From: Aquisalimonas sp007126095
GTDB taxonomy: Bacteria; Pseudomonadota; Gammaproteobacteria; Nitrococcales; Aquisalimonadaceae
DNA: 64,000 nt
Assembly (NCBI RefSeq): GCF_048323695.1
Contig: NZ_JBLWFT010000001.1
Coordinates: forward strand, 806,001 to 870,000
Reading direction: 5' to 3'
Under the pieces are notes generated by a model, which saw nothing but the letters and a program-made list of their open reading frames with translations, did no database searches and was not told the origin of the DNA. The first letter of the stretch is position 1, and every line of letters starts with the position of its first letter. Of the stretch, positions 42,289 through 51,223 are shown one piece after another. A program made the translations under genes and the position numbers.

Positions 42289-43442
42289 CACTCCTTCCGT
42301 ATGGGCGCGTTGGCCCAGTCGTTCAGCGCCGGTACGGCGAGGTAGGGGTCAGGCTTGATCGGACGGGTTGCCTCCCGCTCCAGCCTGTATTCTCCGTCCA
42401 CGGTTACCCGTGCAATTCGCGACTGGAGATACGTGTGATTATTGTCTGGGTCGATCTTGATTCGGCCCTGAGGCGCCTCATACTCCGCCCCGCGCAACAC
42501 GCGCCGAAGCGGATCCGCGCTGGTCGTGCCAGTCAGCCGCAGCGCATTCGCGAACAGGTGCACCTGGAAGTACGCTGCCTCGCAGCAACTGGTTACCGTT
42601 CGCACTTCGCCGAACTTCGCCCGGTAGCGCTCCAGGAACACGCTGTTCGCCTCTCCCGGCAGATTCCGGAAGTACGGCGCGGCGGTGATGTGCCCGAGCG
42701 CGGCCTCCGGCCCCATCGCCGCCACCTCCGCCTCGTTGGTGGTCAGGCTGGCGATGGGTCGTTTGCGCCCATCGCCACCACTGGCGTGATAGGCGCGATA
42801 GAAATTGACGGTTCCGGTGCCGACGACGGTGGAGAAGATTACGTCGGGTTCCACCCGGGCGATATCTTCAAGAATAGCCTGAAAATCCTCGGGCCCTGCA
42901 TTGAGATCCACGTACTCTTCGGCAACCACCTCGCCACCGCCCTGGCGCACGATGTTGCGCATCACGCGGTTCGATTCGCGCGGATAAATGTAGTCCGAGC
43001 CAACGAAATAGAAGCGCGAACCGCAGTTCTCCATGAGGTACATGGCGAGGGGCAGGCTGTTCTGGTTCGGAGCAGCGCCTCCGTAGATGACGTTCGGGGA
43101 GTACTCGAACCCCTCGTAGAGCGTGGGGTAGAACAGTAGGCCGTTGTGACGCTCGACGACCGGCAGCACCTCCTTCCGGGAGGAGGACATGTAACAGCCG
43201 AAGATGACGTTGATGTCCGGATCGGCAAGCAGCTGCTCCGCCAGTTCACGGTAGCGAGCGGGCTCGGACTGCGGATCGAGAATCACCGGGTCGATCGGTC
43301 GCCCCTCAATGCCGCCGGCCTCGTTTATCTCATCAATGGCGAGCAGCGCCCCGTTGAGCTGAGACTGTTCAATAATGGCCGTTACACCTGTCTGTGAAAA
43401 CAGGATGCCAACGGACCAGGGCTTATCTGTGTATCCCTTCAT
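42288..43442 (-). CDS. amiC: Amide sensor AmiC (cytoplasmic binding protein)
   Basis: This 384-residue protein is a periplasmic-binding-protein fold without a signal peptide, as expected for AmiC. It shows VGILFSQTGVTAIIEQSQLN, INVIFGCYMSSSRKEVLPVV, NGLLFYPTLYEGFEYSPNVI, FVGSDYIYPRESNR and VVGTGTVNFYRAYH. It binds amides and then frees AmiR. It is paralogous to the exported binding protein at the head of the same operon, which shares SQTGAVAVVES and YWYPTLYEGRECSRNVMYG. The GGAGG site is a little far from the start (14 bases). Confidence 0.93.
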   Translation of the reverse strand: MKGYTDKPWSVGILFSQTGVTAIIEQSQLNGALLAIDEINEAGGIEGRPIDPVILDPQSEPARYRELAEQLLADPDINVIFGCYMSSSRKEVLPVVERHNGLLFYPTLYEGFEYSPNVIYGGAAPNQNSLPLAMYLMENCGSRFYFVGSDYIYPRESNRVMRNIVRQGGGEVVAEEYVDLNAGPEDFQAILEDIARVEPDVIFSTVVGTGTVNFYRAYHASGGDGRKRPIASLTTNEAEVAAMGPEAALGHITAAPYFRNLPGEANSVFLERYRAKFGEVRTVTSCCEAAYFQVHLFANALRLTGTTSADPLRRVLRGAEYEAPQGRIKIDPDNNHTYLQSRIARVTVDGEYRLEREATRPIKPDPYLAVPALNDWANAPIRKE

Positions 43443-43553
43443 GGCGGGTTATGGAGCCTCCGAATGAATGACAACGACGACGCTCCCGGCGCCCTCGACG
43501 CAGGGCTGGCAGCTCCCCGGATCCTAGCAGGAGACTGCTGCATCTCACCTTCA

Positions 43554-44660
43554 CTATCCGGGCATGAACCGCACGCGCCCCCCCGCCAGATCGGCTTCAT
43601 AAAGGAGCAACTCGCCACCCGCCGGCTGCACTGCACCGGCGTTCTCAAGCAGAAACTCCGCGAAAGGCACCTCGACCTCGGCGCGTAGCGTGCGGCGAAG
43701 GGCTCTGGCCCCGTATTGTCGGTCGAAACCGGCATCGGCCAGGAAACGACGCGCCGGCGGGGTCAGGCGGAGTTTGCAACCGTGCTTCTGCAGGCGCCGG
43801 TTGAGCCGCTCGATCTCCACGTCCACCAGTTCCTCGACCAGTTCCCGCTCGATCCAGTTGAACACGCTGACGTTATCAATGCGATTGACGAACTCCGGCG
43901 AGAAATGGCGATTCAGGCGGGCCAGAAGCATGTCGTGCAACGCCTCGCGGCGCCGGGGCAGCAGCCGACGCCAACCGCTGCTCTCACGACGCCCCCGTTC
44001 CTCTATCTCGCGCGCGCCCAAGTTGCTGGTCATGAACACCAGCGCATTACGGAAGCTGTAGGTCCGCTCGCCGGACGCAACAGTGAGCAGGCCGTTGTCG
44101 AATACGTTCAGCAGCGCCTGGGTGACCTCGGGGCTGGCTTTCTCGATCTCGTCCAGAAGCACGATACCGGGTTTGCCCCGATGCCCCTCGAGCAGCTCCT
44201 GGTCAAGTATGGTCTTGCCTTCCTTTGCACCCACATATCCCGGCGGCGCGCCGGTGAGTGCGGCGGCGTAGTGCTCCTGGGACAGCGTATTCATGTCCAC
44301 ACGGCAGATGGCATCGGCGTCACCGTAAAGGCCCCGAGCAAGCGCCCGCACTGTCTCGGTCTTGCCGACGCCGGTTGGGCCGAGGAACAAGGCCGTAAAG
44401 GGCGGTCGGCGCGGGTCGGCGATGTCGGCGCGCACCACCTTGAGCATCCGCTCGATGGCATCCAGTGCATGGGGCTGCCCCCGCACTTCGTGCCGCACGG
44501 TCGCCATGACGGCGCCAATATCGAACCGGAAACGGCTCTGCAGGCCAGCGCCCGCGCCGCCATCAGCCGCGGGCGTGGTGGTCTGATTCTCGGCGGCCAG
44601 TGCAGCCTTGTCAGCGCCCTGTCGTTCGACCGAGTCCAGCATGTCATTGATGAACGGCAT
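43554..44660 (-). CDS. amiB: AmiB-type AAA+ ATPase (ClpX/ClpB-like)
   Basis: This 368-residue AAA+ protein has Walker A LFLGPTGVGKTET, Walker B PGIVLLDEIEK, sensor VFMTSNLGAREI, the arginine finger region NRHFSPEFVNRID and the C-terminal small domain with GARALRRTL. It matches the second AAA module of Clp ATPases and P. aeruginosa AmiB. The first 70 residues are unrelated. It probably assists assembly or energises amide transport; the real role of AmiB is unsettled. Start MPFINDML follows AAGGAGG. It lies between amiE and amiC as in the Pseudomonas amiEBCRS cluster. Confidence 0.92.
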   Translation of the reverse strand: MPFINDMLDSVERQGADKAALAAENQTTTPAADGGAGAGLQSRFRFDIGAVMATVRHEVRGQPHALDAIERMLKVVRADIADPRRPPFTALFLGPTGVGKTETVRALARGLYGDADAICRVDMNTLSQEHYAAALTGAPPGYVGAKEGKTILDQELLEGHRGKPGIVLLDEIEKASPEVTQALLNVFDNGLLTVASGERTYSFRNALVFMTSNLGAREIEERGRRESSGWRRLLPRRREALHDMLLARLNRHFSPEFVNRIDNVSVFNWIERELVEELVDVEIERLNRRLQKHGCKLRLTPPARRFLADAGFDRQYGARALRRTLRAEVEVPFAEFLLENAGAVQPAGGELLLYEADLAGGRVRFMPG

Positions 44661-44751
44661 CAAGCCTCCTTGCGCTGTCCATGGGCCCCGCATTCGGGAC
44701 GGGATAGGGCCCGTGCATCCACCCGCAGGCAGATGCACGGGCTGTACAGCG

Positions 44752-45798
44752 TCAGCGACCGGCTTCGGTCTCCTCCGCCTTGTACGGCACACTGCCCACC
44801 GGACACTGGGCCGTCCCCGCCGTCGACCGGGTGATTTCCTCCACGTTTTCCTGCGCCTTCTGCGCTTCCGTCACCCAGGTCTTGTAGAACTCGAACGGGC
44901 ACTCGGCCAGCCCCTTGTCACCGTCCCCCGATGCATGCATGCCGGTGTAGCCACGATGCAGCAGCTTGAACAGGTGGTTCTGGGACTGGTCGTTCTCGCG
45001 CGCGTCGCGGATCTGGGACAGCGAGAACTGACCGTACTGGATGCCCATTTCCTCCTCTCCGCATTCGCCCAGGGTTCGGCCGTCGAAGCCGATCAGCGCC
45101 GAGTGACCGAAGTAGCTGTAGACCCCGTCAAAGCCGGCCGCGTTGGCCACGGCCACGTAGCTGTTGTTGGCCCACGCCATGGTCTTGGCCATCATCACCT
45201 GCTGATCCTTGGCCGGGTACATGTACCCCTGGCAGCGCACGATCAACTCGGCCCCCTTCATGGCGCAGTCACGCCAGATCTCCGGATAGTTGCCGTCGTC
45301 ACAGATGATGAGGCTGACCTTCATCCCTTTCGGCCCCTCGCTGACGAAGGTCTGACCGCCCGGATACCACCCCTCGATCGGGCACCACGGGATCACCTTG
45401 CGGTACTTCTGCACGATCTTCCCGTGGTTATCCATCAATATCAGGGTGTTGTAGGGGTTCTTCCTCGGATGATCCTCGTGGCGCTCACCGGTGAGCGAAA
45501 ACACACCCCAGGTGTTGGCCTGACGGCACGCCTTGGCGAAGATCTCCGTCTCGTCACCCGGGATGGTGGATGCCGTGGCCATCATTTCGTCCGGGTCGTA
45601 CATGATTCCGTGGGTGCTGTACTCCGGAAAGATCACCAGATCCATGCCCGGCAAGCCCTTTTTCATGCCCACGATCATGTCGGCAATGTTCTGGGCGTTG
45701 TCCAGGACCTCGGCCTTGGTGTGAAGCCGCGGCATCTTGTAGTTCACCACCGCCACACCGACGGTATCGTTACTGCTGGAAATGTCACCATGACGCAT
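44752..45798 (-). CDS. amiE: Aliphatic amidase
   Basis: This 348-residue nitrilase-superfamily enzyme hydrolyses short aliphatic amides to the acid and ammonia. The catalytic triad is seen as Glu in FPEYSTHGIM, Lys in KYRKVIPWCPIEGW and Cys in LIICDDGNYPEIWRD. Length and the C-terminal extension match the hexameric AmiE of Pseudomonas. The start MRHGDISSSN follows GGAGGAG; fourteen more upstream codons are not part of the family. It is cytoplasmic and lies between the uptake genes and the regulatory genes of the operon. Confidence 0.97.
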   Translation of the reverse strand: MRHGDISSSNDTVGVAVVNYKMPRLHTKAEVLDNAQNIADMIVGMKKGLPGMDLVIFPEYSTHGIMYDPDEMMATASTIPGDETEIFAKACRQANTWGVFSLTGERHEDHPRKNPYNTLILMDNHGKIVQKYRKVIPWCPIEGWYPGGQTFVSEGPKGMKVSLIICDDGNYPEIWRDCAMKGAELIVRCQGYMYPAKDQQVMMAKTMAWANNSYVAVANAAGFDGVYSYFGHSALIGFDGRTLGECGEEEMGIQYGQFSLSQIRDARENDQSQNHLFKLLHRGYTGMHASGDGDKGLAECPFEFYKTWVTEAQKAQENVEEITRSTAGTAQCPVGSVPYKAEETEAGR

Positions 45799-45839
45799 GT
45801 CGATACTCCTCCTGCTTGGAGCGCAAAGGACTGCTTCCA

Positions 45840-46535
45840 CTAGAGAGCGAGGTAACGATCAACGACCTCGTTGGTCAGCTCCTCGCCGCGGCCACGCATC
45901 GCCACCCGCCCCTTGTCCAGCAGGACGAAGTGGTCGGCGGTCTGGCGTACGAATCGGGTGTTCTGTTCCACGAGCACGATGGTCAGCCCCATCTCCTTGT
46001 TGAGCCGGCGCATGACGTCCTCGAGCTGTTGCACGATGTTCGGCTGAATCCCCTCGGTGGGCTCGTCCAGGAGCAGGACCTTGGGATCCATGGCCAGCGC
46101 CCGGCCAATGGCGAGCTGTTGCTGCTGCCCGCCGGAGAGATCGCCACCACGGCGATCGATGAAATCGGCGAGAATCGGAAACAGCTCGAAGATGTGCTCG
46201 GGTATGGTCCGGGCGCCGTCCTTGCGCGGAAACGTGCCCATGAGCAGGTTCTCCCGCACGGTAAAGCGCGGGATGACCTCCCGCCCCTGGGGGATGTACG
46301 CGATACCGGCCCCGGCGCGCTGGGGGGTGCGCATGCCCAGGAGATTCTCTCCCTGAAAAAGCAGGCTGCCGGCGGCACGGTCGGTCAGCCCCATGATGGT
46401 GCGCAGCAGGGTGGTCTTGCCGACACCGTTACGGCCGACAATCCCGAGAAAGCCACCCTCCTCCACGCTGAAATCCACATCCTGGAGGATCGGGCTCTTG
46501 CCGTAGTACGAGTACAGTGCCTGGGCCTCAAGCAT
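45840..46535 (-). CDS. Amide/urea ABC transporter ATPase (UrtE/LivF-type)
   Basis: This 231-residue ABC ATPase has Walker A GRNGVGKTTLL, signature LSGGQQQQLAIGRAL and Walker B VLLLDEPTEGIQPNIV, with the urea-type UrtE motif EGIQPNIVQQLED. The start MLEAQAL at 46535 has GGAG nine bases before it, inside the end of the previous gene; a start nine bases earlier is also possible. It pairs with the LivG-type ATPase encoded just upstream and overlaps it. The gene is contiguous with the amidase gene. Confidence 0.93.
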   Translation of the reverse strand: MLEAQALYSYYGKSPILQDVDFSVEEGGFLGIVGRNGVGKTTLLRTIMGLTDRAAGSLLFQGENLLGMRTPQRAGAGIAYIPQGREVIPRFTVRENLLMGTFPRKDGARTIPEHIFELFPILADFIDRRGGDLSGGQQQQLAIGRALAMDPKVLLLDEPTEGIQPNIVQQLEDVMRRLNKEMGLTIVLVEQNTRFVRQTADHFVLLDKGRVAMRGRGEELTNEVVDRYLAL

Positions 46536-47277
46536 GGGCTTCATCTCCGGTATCGGCGAGGTAGGCTTCCCGGACCGCCGGGTCGGCTTCAACGGCCTCG
46601 ATGCTGCCCTCGGAGAGCAGCGCCCCCTGGTCCATGACCGTGACCGTCTCGGCGATCTCCCGGACGAAGGTCATGTCGTGCTCGACCACGATCATGGTGT
46701 GGTCGCCGCGCAGCTCCCGGAGCAACGAGGCGGTCTGGCTGGTCTCCTGCACCGTCATGCCGGCCGTCGGCTCGTCCATGAGAATGACGCGGCAGTCCTG
46801 CATCAGCAGCATGGCGATCTCCAGCCACTGCATCTGGCCATGGGAGAGGTTCTCCGCACGGGTGCGGATCTCGTTCTCCAGGCCAACCAGGCCGAGGACC
46901 TCCTTCATGCGTCCGCGCACCGGCGACCGGAACACCCGCAGCGTCGTCAGAATCCCGGGTTCGGACGACCGCCCTACCTCCAGGTTCTCGATCACGGTGA
47001 GGTCCTTGAACACTGTCGGTGTCTGGAACTTGCGGCCGACGCCGGCGCGGGCGCGCTTGAACTCGGGCAGATTGGTAATGTCCTGGTTGCCGAGCAGGAT
47101 CCGGCCGGAGGTGGGCTGGGTCTTGCCACAGATCAGATCCAGCGTGGTGGACTTGCCCGCACCGTTGGGCCCCAGCAGACAGCGCAACTCGCCGTCGCGG
47201 ACCTGCAGGTCGAGATGATCGACAGCCACGAGGCCGCCGAACTTCACGGTCAGAGCATCCAGGGTGAGCGCAGCCAT
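46528..47277 (-). CDS. Amide/urea ABC transporter ATPase (UrtD/LivG-type)
   Basis: This 249-residue ATPase has Walker A LLGPNGAGKSTTLDLI, signature LSHGQMQWLEIAMLL (SHGQ, the UrtD variant of SGGQ) and Walker B RVILMDEPTAGMT. KFQTPTVFKDLTVIENLEV is also UrtD-like. The ATG overlaps the stop of the preceding permease gene (TAATG). This and the UrtE-type partner form the ATP-driving dimer for the permease pair. Confidence 0.93.
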   Translation of the reverse strand: MAALTLDALTVKFGGLVAVDHLDLQVRDGELRCLLGPNGAGKSTTLDLICGKTQPTSGRILLGNQDITNLPEFKRARAGVGRKFQTPTVFKDLTVIENLEVGRSSEPGILTTLRVFRSPVRGRMKEVLGLVGLENEIRTRAENLSHGQMQWLEIAMLLMQDCRVILMDEPTAGMTVQETSQTASLLRELRGDHTMIVVEHDMTFVREIAETVTVMDQGALLSEGSIEAVEADPAVREAYLADTGDEAHA

Positions 47278-48407
47278 TATTTCACCTCCCCTCGGTCCGC
47301 CACGGGCCGTGCGGCGTCGTCCTGCTCCCGGTTCAACGCCATAGCCACCCGCTCTGTGTAACGCGCTTCGAGGTAATCGCGGGCGGTGGCCACCAACCCG
47401 TAGATGCCACGGGGAAGAAACAGCACCACGGCGATGAAAATGACGCCGAGCATGAGCGTCCACTGATCAAAGAAGAGATCGGAAAGCCGTCCCTCGGCCA
47501 TGTTCACGCCGATACCACCGAGGGCCGCCGCAACCATGGACTCGCGTCCGCCCACGGCGGCCCAGATGACGATGGCCAGACTGATGGACAGTCCCATGTA
47601 GGTGGGTGAGGCAAACTCCAGCACCAGCGCGTAGAGCATGCCGGCCACACCGGCGATGCCGGCGGAAGTGGCGAATGCCAGTGTTTCGTAACGGGCCACG
47701 TCGTAGCCGAAGAACCGGACACGCTCCGGGTCCGCCTTGATGGCCCGCAGCACCAGGCCGGCCTTGCTGCGCACGAGACCGAGCCCCACTGCCAACCCGG
47801 CCAGCAGGCAGCCCGCCACCAGGTAATAGAAGGACAGTTCGTAGGTATCCACGCTCCAGCCGAAGAGGTTCAGCGGTGCCAGGCCGGTGATTCCATTCTC
47901 GCCACCCGTGAAGCGCTGCTCGCTGATGATCCATAACTGAACCGCAAGCATGAGCGAGAGTGTAATGATGGCGACGAACACACCCGTAATGCGGCCGCGG
48001 AACATGAACACGCCCAGCAGACACGCAATCCCCACGGGGATGAGCACCCCGGCACCCAGGGTGAACAGCAGCGAATGGAACGGCTGCCAGAACCAGGGCA
48101 GCGCTTCCACGTTGGTCCAGCCCATGAAATCGGGCATGCCACCGGGCAGCGACTCACTGGCACGCAACTTCAGATGCATGGCCATGATGTATGCGCCAAC
48201 CCCGAACGTGAGTGCCTGCCCGAGGTTGAGTATTCCGGCAGTACCCCAGGAAAGGGCCAGTGCGGCGGCGACCATGCCAAGGGCCAGGTAGCGGGCGTAA
48301 CTGTTCAGTTCGTAGCCGCTGAAATCCACCATCCATGGCATCACCAGGAGCACGAAGGCAGCGAACAACCCATAGCCGATACAATCGATCTTGAAACCCG
48401 TGTTCAT
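47277..48407 (-). CDS. Amide/urea ABC transporter permease (UrtC/LivM-type)
   Basis: This 376-residue inner-membrane permease has about ten hydrophobic segments, GTAGILNLGQALTFGVGAY at the N-terminal third, and the transport-coupling loop RVRFFGYDVARYETLAFATS (the EAA-like loop). The C-terminal LPRGIYGLVATARDYLEA fits UrtC. It forms a heterodimeric channel with the following UrtB-type gene product. The C-terminal tail is charged and extended. Confidence 0.93.
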   Translation of the reverse strand: MNTGFKIDCIGYGLFAAFVLLVMPWMVDFSGYELNSYARYLALGMVAAALALSWGTAGILNLGQALTFGVGAYIMAMHLKLRASESLPGGMPDFMGWTNVEALPWFWQPFHSLLFTLGAGVLIPVGIACLLGVFMFRGRITGVFVAIITLSLMLAVQLWIISEQRFTGGENGITGLAPLNLFGWSVDTYELSFYYLVAGCLLAGLAVGLGLVRSKAGLVLRAIKADPERVRFFGYDVARYETLAFATSAGIAGVAGMLYALVLEFASPTYMGLSISLAIVIWAAVGGRESMVAAALGGIGVNMAEGRLSDLFFDQWTLMLGVIFIAVVLFLPRGIYGLVATARDYLEARYTERVAMALNREQDDAARPVADRGEVK

Positions 48408-48419
48408 CGCGGTGCCCCC

Positions 48420-49289
48420 TCAGCGCCGAACGGTGTCCGGGAACAGGCCCTGTGGCCGGAAACGGATGAGTACGATCACGCCCAACAGGATCAGAATCCG
48501 GCCCGTGGTGTCGTTGAGAACGTAGGACAGCCATGCGGTGGCCTCGCCGATCATCAACGCGGATGCGGCTGTGCCAACCAGACTGCCGACGCCACCGACG
48601 ATGACGACCAGGAAGGCGTCCACCACCAGGCTTGTACCCATCGTCGGCGTCACGCTGACCAGGGGCGTAATCAATGCCCCCGCGATCCCTGCCAGCCCCG
48701 CCCCGTAGGCGAACGTCAACGCATACACGCGCTTGGCGCTGATGCCGTAACACTCGGAAATCTCGGTGTTCTGGATCACCGAGCGCAGCTTGGTACCGAA
48801 CTCGGTGCGGAACAGCAGGTACCAGGTGGCCGCCAGCATCCCCAGAGAGAAAAAGATGATGAACAACCGGTAGGACGACGCGTGGGCACCGAGGATGATG
48901 TACCCGCCCTCAAGGAACTCCGGGCGCGCCACATACCTGGAACTGGAGCCGAACACGTTGCGAACGAGCTGCTCCAGGACAATACCGATCCCCCAGGTGG
49001 CGAGGATGGTGTCCAGTGGCCGGTGGTACAGACGCTGGATGATGGTGCGCTCGACCACAAACCCCACCAGGCCGACCACCAGGAATACCACTGGCAGTGA
49101 AACCACGATGCTGACCCCGTACTGCGTCTGCAGCAGCCACGCACCGTAGGCACCGAGCATGACGAACTGCCCGTGAGCGAGGTTGATGACGCCCATGGTG
49201 CCGTAAATGATCGCCAGCCCGATGGCCACCATCAGCAGGATCGAGGCGAGGCTGATACCGATGAATATCTCGTTGACCCACGCTTCCAT
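48420..49289 (-). CDS. Amide/urea ABC transporter permease (UrtB/LivH-type)
   Basis: This 289-residue permease shows IGLAIIYGTMGVINLAHGQF, the standard LivH/UrtB opening, then RTIIQRLYHRPLDTILATWG, SVIQNTEISECYGISAKR (cytoplasmic coupling loop) and VVIVGGVGSLVGTAASALMI. It lacks the long N-terminal periplasmic domain found in some cyanobacterial UrtB proteins. GGGAG precedes the ATG. It is the first permease gene after the binding protein. Confidence 0.94.
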   Translation of the reverse strand: MEAWVNEIFIGISLASILLMVAIGLAIIYGTMGVINLAHGQFVMLGAYGAWLLQTQYGVSIVVSLPVVFLVVGLVGFVVERTIIQRLYHRPLDTILATWGIGIVLEQLVRNVFGSSSRYVARPEFLEGGYIILGAHASSYRLFIIFFSLGMLAATWYLLFRTEFGTKLRSVIQNTEISECYGISAKRVYALTFAYGAGLAGIAGALITPLVSVTPTMGTSLVVDAFLVVIVGGVGSLVGTAASALMIGEATAWLSYVLNDTTGRILILLGVIVLIRFRPQGLFPDTVRR

Positions 49290-49380
49290 GACTCACTCCC
49301 AGCGACCGTCACCGCCTGAAGGGGCCGCCGACCCCATCCATGGGGCCGACGGATTCACGTTCCCGGTTGCAGCCGACTGG

Positions 49381-50625
49381 TCAGGCGTTTTCCAGCCCGT
49401 TGGCCGTGCAGACCTGGCCCTCGTATGCCCAGTAAGGCTCCGGCGCCATGCGCTCGTCCGACTCCACCACGACCTCGGCCTGCCCGTCTGACTGCCACTG
49501 AGCGATCTTCGGCCACAGATGGGTGTGCAGATTGGCGTCGATCTCCACCTCGCCCTGGGGCGCCTGGAAGCGCAGGCCCACGGCCGCGTCACGAATCGCC
49601 GTCGGGGTGAGCTCCTCGCCATTGAGCGCTTCCACGGCCGCCTTGAACTGGTACACCTGGAAGTAGGCCGCTTCATTGACGAAGTGAGTCACTTGATCGT
49701 CGCCGTACTTGCGCAGATAGGCTTCCACGAACCGCTCGTTCTCCGCGGACTCGTGACCCATGAAGTACGGCGCGGACGAGAAGTGACCGGCTGCGGCATC
49801 GCCCCCGATGGCGGCGACTTCCACCTCGGACCGGGTGAGACTGGCCACCGGCATGCGGTCCGGATCGAGCCCCGCGCTGCGGTATTCGCGCTGGAACGCC
49901 ACATCGGAGTCGCCCACCAGCGTGCAGAAAATGACGTCCGGTTCGTCGCGGCGGATGCGACTGACGATGGAACTGAAGCTGTCGTGGCCCATGGGCACGT
50001 ACTCTTCGTTCACCACCTCGCCGCCGATTTCATCGAGGATCATGCGGCAGACGTTGTTCTCTTCACGTGGGTAGACGTAGTCGTTGCCAAGCAGGTAGAA
50101 ACGGCCGCCGAAGTTCTCCTTCAGCCACGGCACGAAATCCTGCTGCTGCTGGTTAGGCACGGCGCCGCCGTACATCACGTTGCGGGAACACTCGCGCCCC
50201 TCGTACAGCGTCGGGTACCAGTAGAGGTTGTTCTGCCCCTCCACCACCGGCAGCACCGCCTGGCGGCTGGCCGAGGTGTAGGAGCCAAACACCGAGATCA
50301 CGTTGTCGCGCCGGACGAGGCGGTTCGCCCGATCAGCGAACGTGGCCGGATCCGAGGCCGGATCCTCGACGTAGGGGGTGATCATGCGGCCGTTGATGCC
50401 GCCGTTGTCGTTGATCTCCTCGATGGCCATCATGCACGCGTCGTGCAGCGTGCTCTCCACCACGGCGACGGCCCCGGTCTGCGAGAACAGCACGCCAACC
50501 GGAATATCGCCGCTCGCCGCGAGCACCGTACCGCGCCCCGTCCAGATTCCGGGGAATCCGCTCAACGAAACCGCTCCGGCAACACCGCCAAACGCCACAC
50601 CCTTCAACAAATCACGTCGCTTCAT
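49381..50625 (-). CDS. Tat-exported amide/urea-binding protein (FmdD/UrtA-like)
   Basis: This 414-residue binding protein has a twin-arginine signal (MKRRDLLKGVAFGGVAGAVS) and the FmdD/UrtA/AmiC fold: IPVGVLFSQTGAVAVVES, VFGSYTSASRQAVLPVVEG, LYWYPTLYEGRECSRNVMYG and FYLLGNDYVYPREEN. It would capture short amides, formamide or urea in the periplasm for the ABC transporter. The start follows GGAGGG; an earlier in-frame start at 50730 would lie in the leader terminator and is wrong. First gene of the operon, behind a terminator and an ANTAR-type hairpin. Confidence 0.93.
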   Translation of the reverse strand: MKRRDLLKGVAFGGVAGAVSLSGFPGIWTGRGTVLAASGDIPVGVLFSQTGAVAVVESTLHDACMMAIEEINDNGGINGRMITPYVEDPASDPATFADRANRLVRRDNVISVFGSYTSASRQAVLPVVEGQNNLYWYPTLYEGRECSRNVMYGGAVPNQQQQDFVPWLKENFGGRFYLLGNDYVYPREENNVCRMILDEIGGEVVNEEYVPMGHDSFSSIVSRIRRDEPDVIFCTLVGDSDVAFQREYRSAGLDPDRMPVASLTRSEVEVAAIGGDAAAGHFSSAPYFMGHESAENERFVEAYLRKYGDDQVTHFVNEAAYFQVYQFKAAVEALNGEELTPTAIRDAAVGLRFQAPQGEVEIDANLHTHLWPKIAQWQSDGQAEVVVESDERMAPEPYWAYEGQVCTANGLENA

Positions 50626-50691
50626 GGGACTACCCTCCAGCCCGTTGTGACCGGCAGCGCCACAGGCAGCTCCCGGAAAATTCGCTGCAAC

Positions 50692-50737
50692 AAAAAAAGC
50701 CCCCCACGCCAAACACGTCAGTGTCAGCATGGGGGGC
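50692..50737 (-). terminator. Intrinsic terminator in the amide operon leader
   Basis: On the minus strand a long stem (arms GCCCCCCATGC and GCGTGGGGGGC, with a G-U pair) is followed by seven T residues (50692-50698). It lies between the promoter and the first gene, about 70 bases before the start codon. It would stop transcription unless an antiterminator acts, which is the known role of AmiR encoded at the operon's far end. Confidence 0.88.
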
Positions 50738-50760
50738 TTCTGTGCCCGATTTGTCTTGCT

Positions 50761-50788
50761 GCGCCAGCATCGACTCTGATGCAGGCGC
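50761..50788 (-). promoter_or_regulatory. ANTAR-type leader hairpin with hexaloop
   Basis: The transcript forms an eleven-base stem (arms GCGCCUGCAUC and GAUGCUGGCGC, one U-U mismatch) closed by the six-base loop AGAGUC. ANTAR proteins recognise paired hairpins with A at loop position 1 and G at position 4, both present here. It lies 24 bases upstream of the terminator stem. A second hexaloop is expected next to or overlapping the terminator; its fit is less clear. Confidence 0.75.
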
Positions 50789-50798
50789 GTCCTATTTA

Positions 50799-50826
50799 GT
50801 CATACACAGAGAATGAATCCTGTCAA
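50799..50826 (-). promoter_or_regulatory. Promoter of the amide utilisation operon
   Basis: On the minus strand TTGACA (50826-50821), a perfect -35 box, is followed after 16 bases by TATGAC (50804-50799). Transcription would begin about ten bases before the ANTAR hairpin. A good promoter with a downstream terminator fits control by antitermination. Confidence 0.75.
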
Positions 50827-51223
50827 CTTCCCAAACACGACCACATCCATGACCGCAACCCGGCACCAGGACCGACGGCGCTCGGGCAACTGAGCGGGCG
50901 CTCCGTATGGATCACCTCTCGCCACCGCGCCGTTGCGACAGCACTGGGTGCCTCCAGCTCACCCGCCTCGACCGGACATCAAGCATACGGCATGCCAGAT
51001 CGCGCACTTCGACGGAAAACCCGCGACTGGAGCCGAATGAGAGCCGACCCGGACACTTCCGGTTACCCCATACGAAGCCTGAAATCGCACCTGGTCTGTG
51101 CATCCAGAACCGATGGCGCACCATAGCGGGGCGCGCGGAGATCCAGGTGCCAGGAGCCCACGTACTGGCGCCCGCGGTTTGCTGGGCTACATTTGGAGCT
51201 AATGTTGCCACTCTTTAGGGTCA
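50827..51223. other. Intergenic region with no supported gene
   Basis: About 400 bases lie between the amide operon promoter and the PhaC-like gene. Overlapping open frames of about 100 codons exist on both strands but have no ribosome sites, signal or recognisable sequence. I see no repeat, tRNA or terminator. The base composition is somewhat lower in GC than the flanking genes. It presumably holds the promoter of the PhaC-like gene. Confidence 0.5.

Noticed and set aside
50692..50737. Terminator loop as a second canonical ANTAR hexaloop
   Set aside because: The best inner stem closes a four-base loop, and the alternative six-base loop does not have A at position 1; left as unproven.
50907..51218. 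Overlapping frames of about 100 codons on both strands of the intergenic region
   Set aside because: No ribosome site, no domain, mirror-image frames on both strands; treated as non-coding.
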